A program made the translations under genes and the position numbers. Shown here piece after piece: positions 22,869 through 31,227 of a DNA stretch of 64,000 nt (positions are counted from its first letter, which is position 1; every line of letters starts with the position of its first letter). Source of the DNA: Rhodobacteraceae bacterium CCMM004 (GTDB taxonomy: Bacteria > Pseudomonadota > Alphaproteobacteria > Rhodobacterales > Rhodobacteraceae); NCBI GenBank assembly GCA_004005435.1, contig RZWH01000001.1, positions 434,001 through 498,000 of the forward strand, given 5' to 3'. The notes below the pieces were generated by a model. The model made no database searches. It was not told the DNA's origin and saw only the letters and a list, made by a program, of their open reading frames with translations.

Positions 22869-24605
22869 TCAGGGCCCGGCCGGATCGCTGAGCGTGATGC
22901 GCAGCGCGGTTACGTCGCCGCGCGCGCTGTCTCCCGGTCCGACGACCACCTCCAGGACACTGCCCGCCGCGCGGGCGACGTCCGCGAGGACGATCCGCTC
23001 GGCCCCGTCGATCCGCCGCACCAGCAGGTCGGCTCCGTCCAGCGTGACGCGGAGGTCGATGCCGTCCTCGCTGCGCTCGGCCACCTCCACCTCCAGCGTG
23101 ACGTCCTGGCGCCCGGCCTCGGAGGCCACGTGCCGCTGGACCATGTCGAGCGGCCCCGAGTCCCACCGTGACGGCAGCACCCAACCGGGACCGGCCCGCG
23201 CAACGCCGTCCCGCGCGGTGGCGAGGTAGGGCGTCCAGGGCACCCCGGGCTTCTCCTGTCCGGGGCGCAGCTCCAGCGGCCACTCCCGCCCGCTCTGGCG
23301 GAGCACCCGCTGGAACGGATCGCCGGGCTGGCCGGGATAGGCAAACTGATCGACGTTGTCGGCGCGGAGGCGCTGGGGCGCCAGGCGCACGGTGTCGCCC
23401 AGAACCGGCGCCGCGCCGTCGTCGAGCAACACCAGCACCCCATCGCGGGAGAGCGTCGGAGGACCGGTCCAGTCTGCCCCCGTGGCGTCGACCGCGCGCA
23501 CGCCGGGCGCGAGGGTGACGGACCGCGGCGCGCCCCAGAGGACCAGCGCCCCGCCCTCGTAGGCGCAGCCGTAGGTGAAAGGGTCGGGCGCGGCATCGCT
23601 CAGCGCGCGGCCCTCCATCCGCGCCGCGGCCAGGCGATAGGCCAGGCCCACATCCGTCGCGGCCCCTCCCTCCATCAGCGGGATCAGCCCGTCGCCCCGC
23701 GCCGTCAGCGGATACCAGACCGCCCGCACCACGCCCACGAGCCCCATCTGGCAGTAGGCGCGGAGGAAATCGTCGGCCGCCGTCAGGGCATCCTCGGTGC
23801 CGAACTCGGTCACCTCCAGCGGCATGTCGGCAAAGCCCGGCAGCGCGCGGAGCAGCGCCACCTGCGGCGCCAACTGCTCGGGGTCGGTGGTGTAGGGATG
23901 GACCGCGAGGGCATCCATATGCGCCGGCGCCCCCGCCTCGGCCAGCGCGCCGAGCCAGGACAGCGACAGCGAATGCGCCGCGCCGCCCAGGATCCGCACC
24001 TCGGGGCGGACCGCGCGCACGGCCCGCGCCGTCTCGGCCAAAAGGGCCGTGTAGAGCGCCGCGCGCTCGGCCAGGGGGGCCGTCTCCAACGGACCCGAGA
24101 CGAAGCGGGCCGAGTTCATCTCGTTGCCGACCTCGACGCTGTGGACGGCGGGAAACCGCACCGCGGCCGCGGCGGCAAAGGCGGCCCAGGCGGCGCGCCC
24201 GGCGTCGGTATGCGGGGTCTCGCCGCCGTCGACGTCGGGGTGCGGGTTGTTGACGGTGAGGCTCATGGTCATGTCCCGCGGCGGCAGCAGCGCGGGCCAC
24301 GACCGGGTGAAGCGGGACCAGTCGTAGCGGCCGAGGGGCCGCTCGATCTCGGCCCAATAGACCGCGTCGCGCAGGTCGCGGACGCCCAACGCCGCCGCAG
24401 CGTCCAGATCCGCGGGGCGCCAGACCTGGGCAAAGTTGCTGGCCGCAGACAGGATCGGTCCCACCGGCTCGGCCCCCGCCGGGGCGGACAGGGTCAGCGC
24501 GGCCAGGGCGGCGGCCAGGCCCCGGCGGATCTTGACGGCGGTACTCGCGGCCGCATTACTCCAAACCCAGCCGCGCCGTTCGACACCGAACGCGGGGCGC
24601 CGCAA
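22869..24605 (-). CDS. Secreted clan GH-A glycoside hydrolase-like protein
   Basis: About 578 residues. TIM-barrel glycosidase with acid/base Glu in VEVGNEMNSARF (codon 24120-24122) and nucleophile Glu in LEVTEFGTEDAL (codon 23805-23807), the GH5/GH39 pattern, then a C-terminal beta-rich domain. A Sec-like signal (KIRRGLAAALAALTLSAPAGAEP) shows export. The start is uncertain: no ATG or GTG lies just before the signal peptide. In-frame options are TTG at 24605, used here, or ATG at 24647, which would overlap the divergent membrane-protein gene. It may trim the exopolysaccharide during synthesis or release. Confidence 0.78.
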   Translation of the reverse strand: MRRPAFGVERRGWVWSNAAASTAVKIRRGLAAALAALTLSAPAGAEPVGPILSAASNFAQVWRPADLDAAAALGVRDLRDAVYWAEIERPLGRYDWSRFTRSWPALLPPRDMTMSLTVNNPHPDVDGGETPHTDAGRAAWAAFAAAAAVRFPAVHSVEVGNEMNSARFVSGPLETAPLAERAALYTALLAETARAVRAVRPEVRILGGAAHSLSLSWLGALAEAGAPAHMDALAVHPYTTDPEQLAPQVALLRALPGFADMPLEVTEFGTEDALTAADDFLRAYCQMGLVGVVRAVWYPLTARGDGLIPLMEGGAATDVGLAYRLAAARMEGRALSDAAPDPFTYGCAYEGGALVLWGAPRSVTLAPGVRAVDATGADWTGPPTLSRDGVLVLLDDGAAPVLGDTVRLAPQRLRADNVDQFAYPGQPGDPFQRVLRQSGREWPLELRPGQEKPGVPWTPYLATARDGVARAGPGWVLPSRWDSGPLDMVQRHVASEAGRQDVTLEVEVAERSEDGIDLRVTLDGADLLVRRIDGAERIVLADVARAAGSVLEVVVGPGDSARGDVTALRITLSDPAGP

Positions 24606-24620
24606 GACGAGGCCCCGCCG

Positions 24621-25385
24621 ATGGACGACGACACCGCCCCCCCGCATCGCTCCGGGATGCTCGCTCGGCGCGACTGGCGGCCGGGGGTCGCCTGGGGCGT
24701 GTTGGGGCCGCTCCTGGCGGTGGATGCGGCGCTGATCGGACTGCACGGGATCCTCGGGCTGACCCTGCCGACGGTGCCCGACCTGTTCCACATCGCCCGC
24801 GAGACCAGCCTGGCCGAGGCCGTCGGCTATGGCAAATGGGCGGTCTCGGCGATCCTCCTGGCGCTCTGCGCGCTCCGGGGCGGTGGCGCGGTGGCGCTGG
24901 CCTTCGCCGCCGTTCTGACGCTGATGCTGGCCGACGACGGGTTGCAGTTCCACGAGACGCTGGGCCACCGGCTGAGCCGGGCGGCGGGGCTGGGCGAGCT
25001 CGGCGCGGTCGACGCCCAGAGCCTGGGCGAGGTCATCGTGCTGGCCGCGTTCGGCGCCGCGTTGGCCCCGGCGATCCTGTGGAGCGTCTGGACCGCGCCG
25101 CCCCAGGGTCGGTGGATGGCACTGCGCCTGACCGGGCTGATCGCGGTCTTCGCCCTCTTCGGCGGCGTGTTCGACGCGCTCCACGCGCCGTTCGAGGACT
25201 GGCGCTATGGCGCCGGCATCGCCGATCTGATCGAGGACGGCGGCGAGATGGCGGTGGCCAGCGTGATCACAGCGCATGTGGTGTTCCTGTGGCGGGACGG
25301 TGCGCGGTCCGGCGGGGCGTCCGGGCGGCGATCTGCGCCCCCCGGGCGAGACCCACGCAGACCCCGGCCAGGGAGAAGAAGGTGA
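24621..25385 (+). CDS. Multispan membrane protein of unknown function
   Basis: 254 residues with about five or six hydrophobic segments (for example GVAWGVLGPLLAVDAALIGL, VIVLAAFGAALAPAILWSVW, LTGLIAVFALFGGVFDAL). Conserved-looking polar groups sit at the membrane edges: ADDGLQFHETLG, FDALHAPFEDW and LIEDGGEMA. These acidic/His clusters could bind a metal. No family recognised. Its last 119 nt overlap the 3' end of the convergent Wzy-like gene; its C-terminal tail is then low-complexity Arg/Pro/Gly sequence. Location suggests a part in polymer export or modification, but that is a guess. Confidence 0.65.
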   Translation: MDDDTAPPHRSGMLARRDWRPGVAWGVLGPLLAVDAALIGLHGILGLTLPTVPDLFHIARETSLAEAVGYGKWAVSAILLALCALRGGGAVALAFAAVLTLMLADDGLQFHETLGHRLSRAAGLGELGAVDAQSLGEVIVLAAFGAALAPAILWSVWTAPPQGRWMALRLTGLIAVFALFGGVFDALHAPFEDWRYGAGIADLIEDGGEMAVASVITAHVVFLWRDGARSGGASGRRSAPPGRDPRRPRPGRRR

Positions 25386-26700
25386 CGCCCAGGTTCGGGG
25401 TCGCCCCGGTCAGCAACGCGTTCAGGAACAGGGCCGCGCAGGCCGCCTTGAACGCGCCCACGGTCGCGGCGGTGGCGGGATCGGCGGGCCCCACCGGCAT
25501 CCGCCCCAGCGCGGCGAGAAAGGTCAGGTAGAGCGCCGTCCCGATCAGCCCCAGCGACCCCAGCGCCGCGAGCAACCAGTTCGAGGCCCGCACGCTGCCG
25601 ATCCCGGCGCCCAACAGCTTGGTGTCGACGAAGTTGCGGAAGGCTTGGGCGTTCCAGCTCATCCGCTCGACACCCGAGTCGGTCTCCAGCTTGTCGAACA
25701 CCGCGCGGTCGAAGAACGCCGTCACCGGGTCCACCAGCTCGTAAGCGGCAAAGAGCACCAGGCTCGCCCCCCACAGCGCCAGGACCAGGCCGAACATCGC
25801 CATGGCCAGGCGACGCGGCACCCGCGCCCGCGTGCGCGACAGGCCGGTGGTCATCGCAAAGCCGACGAGGAACACCACCGTCGCCACGTAGGCCCCCGAC
25901 GAGGTCGAGCGCAAAAGGACGATGGCCGACATCAAGAGCATGATCCCCGCCAGCCGCGACCGCGGCCCGGTCACCCAGTATTGCAGCCAAAAGGCGAACA
26001 TCCCCAGGCTGAACGCGCCAAAGGCCGACGCCTCGGGGAATCCGCCGATCATGCGCTTGAGCCCCGCCATGCGGTGCTCGGCCAGGATGGCGTAGTTGGC
26101 GGTGCGGATCGGGTCGAGCAGCATGTCGAGCCCCACCGCCGCCGACAGCACATCGATCCAGCCCAGAGCGAAGTTCACGGACGTCGCGGTGGCCACCGCC
26201 ACCAACGCGATCCGCGTGTCGGGATTGGCGCGGAAGAGCGTCGACAGGCTCATGAACGCCAGCGCCGCCAGGGTCATGTAGAAGAGTTGGGTGATGTTGC
26301 CTGTGGTCGGGCGCAGGGGGATGGCGATGATGCCCTTTTCGTTGGCGCTGCGCGAGATGGCGAACACCTCGGTCTCGCCGCGAAAGACCACCGGAAGGAA
26401 CAGCGCCGAGAAGATCGCGTAGAGCATCAGCAGGAGGAGCCAGAACCCCGGCTGCCCCGGCCTCAGCGCACCGGCCAGCCGGTTGGGCCCGCCCGGCGTC
26501 AGAAAGATCAGCGCGAGGATCGCGACCGACGCCAGCTCCTTGAGTCCGATGGTCGCCCCGCCCAGCGCCGGCAGGTTGAACGCTGCCGCCGCGCCGAACG
26601 GGATCAGCGCGAAATAGGCCCACAACGCCCGCTGCGGCCCGCGCATCGCCAGGACGACGATGGCCAGGAGCGCGATAAAGGTGCTGGGGACGATCTGCAT
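25267..26700 (-). CDS. O-antigen ligase / Wzy-like polymerase
   Basis: 477 residues, about 12 hydrophobic segments beginning FIALLAIVVLAMRGPQRALWAYF. A large periplasmic loop in the middle (RTANYAILAEHRMAGLKRMIGGFPEASAFGAF) is followed by LLRSTSSGAYVATVVF, the region that usually carries the catalytic Arg/His of Wzy/WaaL proteins. It would join undecaprenyl-linked repeat units in the periplasm. It is divergent from the Wzz/BY-kinase gene, its usual functional partner, across a 402-nt control region. Confidence 0.85.
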   Translation of the reverse strand: MQIVPSTFIALLAIVVLAMRGPQRALWAYFALIPFGAAAAFNLPALGGATIGLKELASVAILALIFLTPGGPNRLAGALRPGQPGFWLLLLMLYAIFSALFLPVVFRGETEVFAISRSANEKGIIAIPLRPTTGNITQLFYMTLAALAFMSLSTLFRANPDTRIALVAVATATSVNFALGWIDVLSAAVGLDMLLDPIRTANYAILAEHRMAGLKRMIGGFPEASAFGAFSLGMFAFWLQYWVTGPRSRLAGIMLLMSAIVLLRSTSSGAYVATVVFLVGFAMTTGLSRTRARVPRRLAMAMFGLVLALWGASLVLFAAYELVDPVTAFFDRAVFDKLETDSGVERMSWNAQAFRNFVDTKLLGAGIGSVRASNWLLAALGSLGLIGTALYLTFLAALGRMPVGPADPATAATVGAFKAACAALFLNALLTGATPNLGVTFFSLAGVCVGLARGAQIAARTPRRTAHRPATGTPHAL

Positions 26701-27102
26701 GGGCGCGGGGCGGAACCTCTGTGGTGGCGGGCCGATCCTGGCGGGCGCGCGGGGCGGTTCTGCGGCCCCGCCCGGGCGGGCGCGTGACGAATTGCGTCAT
26801 CCGCCCCAGGGTGCCGCAAGCGGCCCTTCCGCTCCAGCACCAATTGTGGTCTCTTTAGGGCCTTGACAGCCGGGCGAATCCGCCGCTTGGCGTCAGCGGG
26901 GCACGGCGATCTGTCCGCAGGCGCGCAACAATCGGGGCGCGAAGACCGGGTTCTCTACGGGCCTCGGTGCGAAACTGGGCCGTGCGCCCCTGCGGATTGA
27001 CGCGGTATACGGTTATGACCTCATTGATGCCATTGTTGCGGTATAGTCCCCATTGGAGGGCCTGCACGATGACGGGACCCCGAACCGCCCTGGCGGACGA
27101 CT
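26701..27102. promoter_or_regulatory. Divergent control region between polymerase and BY-kinase genes
   Basis: 402 nt without an ORF worth calling. At 27036-27062 is the element TTGCGG-TATAG-TCCCC-ATTGG-AGGGCC, closely matching 18194-18221 before the priming transferase. It ends about 40 nt before the kinase start. Also present: a small palindrome TGACG-AATTG-CGTCA at 26785-26799, and TTGACA at 26863-26868 without a clear -10. TATAGT at 27042-27047 could serve as a -10 box for the kinase gene. Confidence 0.5.
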
Positions 27103-29319
27103 GTGGATGAACGAATGAACAGCAGGATCTTTCCGTCCGAGACGCTCCCGTTCCTCGGCGACCGCCGGGGACGCGGCGGCGATCCCGACACGATCGACAT
27201 CCGCGCTCTGGCGCGGACGTTCTGGAAACGGCGCTGGTGGATCCTGGCGGCGATGCTGGTCTGCGGCATCGCGACCTATCTGGCCGTCGGCGCCGGGGCG
27301 CCCGTCTATACCGCGCAGTCCAAGGTGATCCTCGACCCGCGCAAGGCGCAGATCATCACCGCGGTCGAGGTCGTGGCCGACCTCGACCCCTCCGAACAGA
27401 TCGTCAACGGCGAGATCGCGACGCTCAGATCGAACCTTCTGCTCGAAGAGGTGATCGCCGACCTGCCGCCAGAGGTGATCGACGAGATCGACCCCGCCAA
27501 TGCCCCGCCGGGCGCCCTGGACACCCTGATTGGGGGGGCCAAGGAACGGCTTGGGCTGGCACCGCCTCCGGCGGCCGAACCCAGCGCCGCCGACGCCGAG
27601 GACCAGAGGGTGCGGCGCCTCACCTGGGCGGTGCGCCAGATGCTCACGGTCTTCTCCGAAAGCGACAGCTACGTCATCGTGATCCGCATCGAGGCCGGCG
27701 CGCCGGTCCTGGCCGCGACGCTCGCCAACGCCATTTCCGAGGAATACATCCGCCTGCAACTGGACGGCCGCCGCGATGCGGTGGGACAGGCCACCACCTA
27801 TCTCGAAGAGCGGCTGGAGACGCTGCGCGGGCAGGTCGAGGCCGCCGAGGCCGCCGTCGCCCGCTACCGGGCCGAGAGCCTGGTCACCGACGGCGGCACC
27901 CTGGACGCGGCGAGCCAGCAACTGGCCTCCTTGAACGGCCAGTTGATCGAGGCGCGCGCCGCCCGGGTCGAGGCGGAGGCACGGTATCGCCAGCTGGTCT
28001 CGGTGGTCGAGAGCGAGGGCCGCGTCGCCGCCGCCCGGATCGTCACCACCCCGGTGATCGAAACCCTGCGCGATCAGCAACTGGCGCTGCGCCAGCAGGA
28101 CGCCGAGTGGGCCCAGAGCTTCGACGCCGACCACCCCCGCCGGGTTGCGATCCGCAACGAGCTGAACCAGATCGAGTCAGACATCGGCTCGGAACTGGAC
28201 AAGGTGCTGCAAGTCCGGCGCAGCGACTTCGAGATCGCCCAATTGCGCGAGACCAGCCTGTTGGAGAGCATCGCCGGGACCGAATCCCGGGTTCTGTCGA
28301 TCACCCAGAACAACCTGGATTTGCGCCAGCTCGAACGCGAGGCCGATGCGGCGCGACAGACCTACGAATCGCTCCTCACCCGGGTCACCGAGACCCGCAC
28401 CCAAGAGCAGTTGCAGCAGCCCGACGCCAAACTGATCGAGCGCGCCACGGTGCCCGGCGCCCCCTCCGCCCCGCGGCCCAAGCTGATGGCGGCGCTGGCG
28501 GCGACGGTCGGGGCGATGGTGATGGCCGCCTGGGTCTTCTTCAACGAAATGACCGCGACCACCTTCCGCACCGCGCGCGAGGTCGAGACGGAGACCGGCC
28601 TGCCGGTCCTGTCGTCGATCCCGGTAGAGCGCTGGCGCAACCCGCGTGCCGGCCTGGCGGCGCTGCGCGCCTCGCCCTACGGCGCCTATGGCGAACGCAT
28701 CCGACAGTTGCGCACCGCGATCCTGATGCGAGACGGCAAGGATACGGCCCGGTCGATCCTGATCCTGTCCTCCGCCCCGGGCGAGGGCAAGACGACGACA
28801 ACCCTGGCGCTGGCCGAGATGAGCGCGCTGGCGGGCAAGTCGGTCATCGTCATCGACGCAGACTTGCGCCGCTCGTCGCTGCAAAAGGCGTTCGGATGGA
28901 AGATGGAGACCGACTTTGCCGACTTCATCCAGGGCAACGCCACCCTGAGCGACGCGATCTATGTGCCCGACGACGCGGGATTCGACGTCCTAGCCGCCAA
29001 TGGCCCGCGCGCCGACGCGGCCGAAGAGCTGTCGGCGACGTGGCTGCAACCCGTGGTCGACGAGCTCAAGAGGGTCTACGACGTGGTGCTGATCGACGCC
29101 CCGGCGGTCCTGGCCGTCTCGGACGCACTGATCCTGGCCCAGGTGGTGGATACCCGCGTCTACATGGTGCGCTGGGACAGCACGCCGCGCGCAGCGGTGG
29201 CCCAGGGTCTGGCGAAACTGGCCGAACTGCGCCTGCCGGTCAGCGGCATGGTGTTGAACAAGGTCGACGCCCGCCGCTCGCCCGACCCCTACGCCGAAGG
29301 CTATACCTATGAAGCATGA
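27103..29319 (+). CDS. Wzz/Wzc-type polysaccharide co-polymerase with tyrosine autokinase (BY-kinase)
   Basis: 738 residues (ATG at 27115 possible). Two membrane segments, WWILAAMLVCGIATYLAVG near 45-63 and LMAALAATVGAMVMAAWVFF near 460-480, flank a long periplasmic coiled-coil region. The cytoplasmic kinase has Walker A SSAPGEGKTTTT near 555-566, Walker A' VIVIDADLRR near 582-591 and Walker B VLIDAPA near 664-670. A short tyrosine cluster PYAEGYTYEA (Y730, Y734, Y736) ends the protein and is the probable autophosphorylation site. It controls chain length and export of the exopolysaccharide. The GT4 gene starts inside its last codons. Confidence 0.93.
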   Translation: MDERMNSRIFPSETLPFLGDRRGRGGDPDTIDIRALARTFWKRRWWILAAMLVCGIATYLAVGAGAPVYTAQSKVILDPRKAQIITAVEVVADLDPSEQIVNGEIATLRSNLLLEEVIADLPPEVIDEIDPANAPPGALDTLIGGAKERLGLAPPPAAEPSAADAEDQRVRRLTWAVRQMLTVFSESDSYVIVIRIEAGAPVLAATLANAISEEYIRLQLDGRRDAVGQATTYLEERLETLRGQVEAAEAAVARYRAESLVTDGGTLDAASQQLASLNGQLIEARAARVEAEARYRQLVSVVESEGRVAAARIVTTPVIETLRDQQLALRQQDAEWAQSFDADHPRRVAIRNELNQIESDIGSELDKVLQVRRSDFEIAQLRETSLLESIAGTESRVLSITQNNLDLRQLEREADAARQTYESLLTRVTETRTQEQLQQPDAKLIERATVPGAPSAPRPKLMAALAATVGAMVMAAWVFFNEMTATTFRTAREVETETGLPVLSSIPVERWRNPRAGLAALRASPYGAYGERIRQLRTAILMRDGKDTARSILILSSAPGEGKTTTTLALAEMSALAGKSVIVIDADLRRSSLQKAFGWKMETDFADFIQGNATLSDAIYVPDDAGFDVLAANGPRADAAEELSATWLQPVVDELKRVYDVVLIDAPAVLAVSDALILAQVVDTRVYMVRWDSTPRAAVAQGLAKLAELRLPVSGMVLNKVDARRSPDPYAEGYTYEA

Positions 29320-30478
29320 GGCCGTGCCTGCGGGCACGCGCGCGCCGCTGCGGCCGACCGCGGACCTGCGCGTCGTCATCGTGCACTATTGGCTGGTCGG
29401 AATGCGCGGCGGCGAGAAGGTGCTGGAGGCGCTCCTCCAGATGTTTCCCCAGGCCGACATCGTCACCCACGTCTATGTGCCCGACAAGGTCAGCGAGGCG
29501 ATCCGCCGCCACAAGGTGATCACCACCTCGGTTTCCCGCCTGCCCATGGCGCCGCGGCTCTATCAGAAGTATCTGCCGTTCATGCCGCGGGCGTTGGAGG
29601 AGGTGGACCTCACCGGCTACGACCTGGTGATCTCGTCCGAGGCCGGGCCGGCCAAGGGGGTGATCGCCCCGCCCGACGCGGTGCACCTGTGCTATTGTCA
29701 CTCGCCCATGCGGTATCTCTGGGATCAGTATCACACCTACCGGGACGGCGCGGGGTGGCTCACCCGCATGCTGATGCCGCCGCTGGCCCACCGCCTGCGA
29801 CAATGGGACGTGACCAGCGCCGCGCGGGTCGACCGCTTCGTCGCCAACTCGACCCATGTGGCAGCGCGGATCGACAAGTATTGGCGCCGCGAGGCCGATG
29901 TCGTCCACCCGCCAGTGGCGGTCGAGGACTTCGCCCCCGCCCCGGCCGAGGAGGTCGGCGATTTCTACCTCTGGGCGGGCGAACTGGCGCCCTACAAGCG
30001 GCCGGACATCGCCATCGAGGCGTTCCGCCGTCTGGGCAAGCCGCTGGTGGTGATCGGCGGTCCGGCGGCGACGGTGACGCGTCTGTCGGACGGCGCACCC
30101 GCCAACGTCACCTTTCTGGGCCACGCACCCTTCGACGTGCTCAAGAGGCATCTGGCGACCTGCAAGGCGTTGATCTTTCCCGGAGAAGAGGACTTCGGCA
30201 TCCTCCCGGTGGAGGCCATGGCCTCGGGCCGCCCGGTGATCGCCTACGGCCGCGGCGGCGCCTGCGACAGCGTCATCGACGGCGAGACGGGGCTCCTATT
30301 CCGCGACCAGAGCATCGCGGGCCTGGCCGACGCTTTGGAGCGGTTCGAAGCGGCGGGCCTGGCCGAGGTCGATCCCGCGCGGCTCGTCGCCCACGCCCGT
30401 CGCTTCGACGGTGCGGCGTTCCGCGACGGCATCGCCCGCGCCCTGGCCGCAGAGGGGCTGTCGGTGACCCCGACCTGA
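29309..30478 (+). CDS. Glycosyltransferase family 4
   Basis: 389 residues; the ATG overlaps the kinase gene by 11 nt, so translation is coupled. GT-B layout: DLRVVIVHYWLVGMRGGEKVLEALLQMFP at the start, CYCHSPMRYLWDQYHTY, FVANSTHVAARIDKYW, then YLWAGELAPYKRPDIAIEAFRRLG, LVVIGGP and the E-x7-E motif in PGEEDFGILPVEAMASGRPVIAY. This resembles GDP-mannose-dependent mannosyltransferases of exopolysaccharide clusters, but donor and acceptor cannot be fixed from sequence. It converges with the GT25 gene 8 nt downstream. Confidence 0.92.
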   Translation: MKHEAVPAGTRAPLRPTADLRVVIVHYWLVGMRGGEKVLEALLQMFPQADIVTHVYVPDKVSEAIRRHKVITTSVSRLPMAPRLYQKYLPFMPRALEEVDLTGYDLVISSEAGPAKGVIAPPDAVHLCYCHSPMRYLWDQYHTYRDGAGWLTRMLMPPLAHRLRQWDVTSAARVDRFVANSTHVAARIDKYWRREADVVHPPVAVEDFAPAPAEEVGDFYLWAGELAPYKRPDIAIEAFRRLGKPLVVIGGPAATVTRLSDGAPANVTFLGHAPFDVLKRHLATCKALIFPGEEDFGILPVEAMASGRPVIAYGRGGACDSVIDGETGLLFRDQSIAGLADALERFEAAGLAEVDPARLVAHARRFDGAAFRDGIARALAAEGLSVTPT

Positions 30479-30486
30479 GCGCTGCG

Positions 30487-31218
30487 TCAGCGGCGGTTGC
30501 GGGCGAGATACACCCGCTTGGCCGCGGCATCCCTGAGCTTGGTCCACCGCCGCGCCGCGCTCTGCCGCCGCCGCGCGCCGCGGGCGGTGTCGCGGTCCCC
30601 GGCGATGGTCGAGGCGACGTCGCGCTCGACCATGGGGAACGGAAACAGCATGAAGATGTCGAGCCCGTTTTCCCAGAACCGCCCCATCTGGTCGTCGATC
30701 GGCCGGTCGATGGCCGTCACCGTCTCGCGGAACCGCGCGGCCGCCGCGCGCGAGATGAGATAGCCCTGGGTGCCGTAGGGGTCCGATTTCACGTGCAGGA
30801 TCTGCCGCTCGCCCAGACGCGCGACCGCCGTGGCCCGCCGCCATTCGCGGCAGAAGAGGCGGCAGAACCCGATCCCATCGGCCGCGAGCCGCGCGGCCAG
30901 CGCAGCGACGTCGAAGTCGGGATCGAGCCAGACGTCGTCCTCCATGATCAAGAGCCAGTCGGGGGCGTCGGCCGCGTCGAACCGCTCCAGCGCCTTCATA
31001 TGGCTTTTGAAACACCCCGTCTCCGCCGCGGTCAGCGGCCGACCGAAGGCGCGGGTCTGACGCGCCGGATCGGCGGTCAACGGGCTGGGCGCGTCGCCCC
31101 GGCAGCCGTCGACGAACGCCCACGTCTCTCCACCCTGGGACAGATTCTCGGTCACCCGGCGGCGGCGCTCGGCGCTTTCGGGCAGGCTCACCACCAGGAT
31201 CTCGACGGACGGATTCAT
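30487..31218 (-). CDS. Glycosyltransferase family 25 (LPS biosynthesis type)
   Basis: 243 residues. GT25 marks: VEILVVSLPESAERRRRV at the N-terminus, PLTAAETGCFKSHMKALE, LLIMEDDVWLDPDFD with the EDD motif, and YGTQGYLISRAAAARF. Members add a galactose or similar sugar to lipopolysaccharide or capsule. It starts 9 nt after the GINT1-like gene, so the two are co-transcribed on the minus strand, opposite to the kinase/GT4 pair. Confidence 0.9.
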   Translation of the reverse strand: MNPSVEILVVSLPESAERRRRVTENLSQGGETWAFVDGCRGDAPSPLTADPARQTRAFGRPLTAAETGCFKSHMKALERFDAADAPDWLLIMEDDVWLDPDFDVAALAARLAADGIGFCRLFCREWRRATAVARLGERQILHVKSDPYGTQGYLISRAAAARFRETVTAIDRPIDDQMGRFWENGLDIFMLFPFPMVERDVASTIAGDRDTARGARRRQSAARRWTKLRDAAAKRVYLARNRR

Positions 31219-31227
31219 CGGCCCCCC

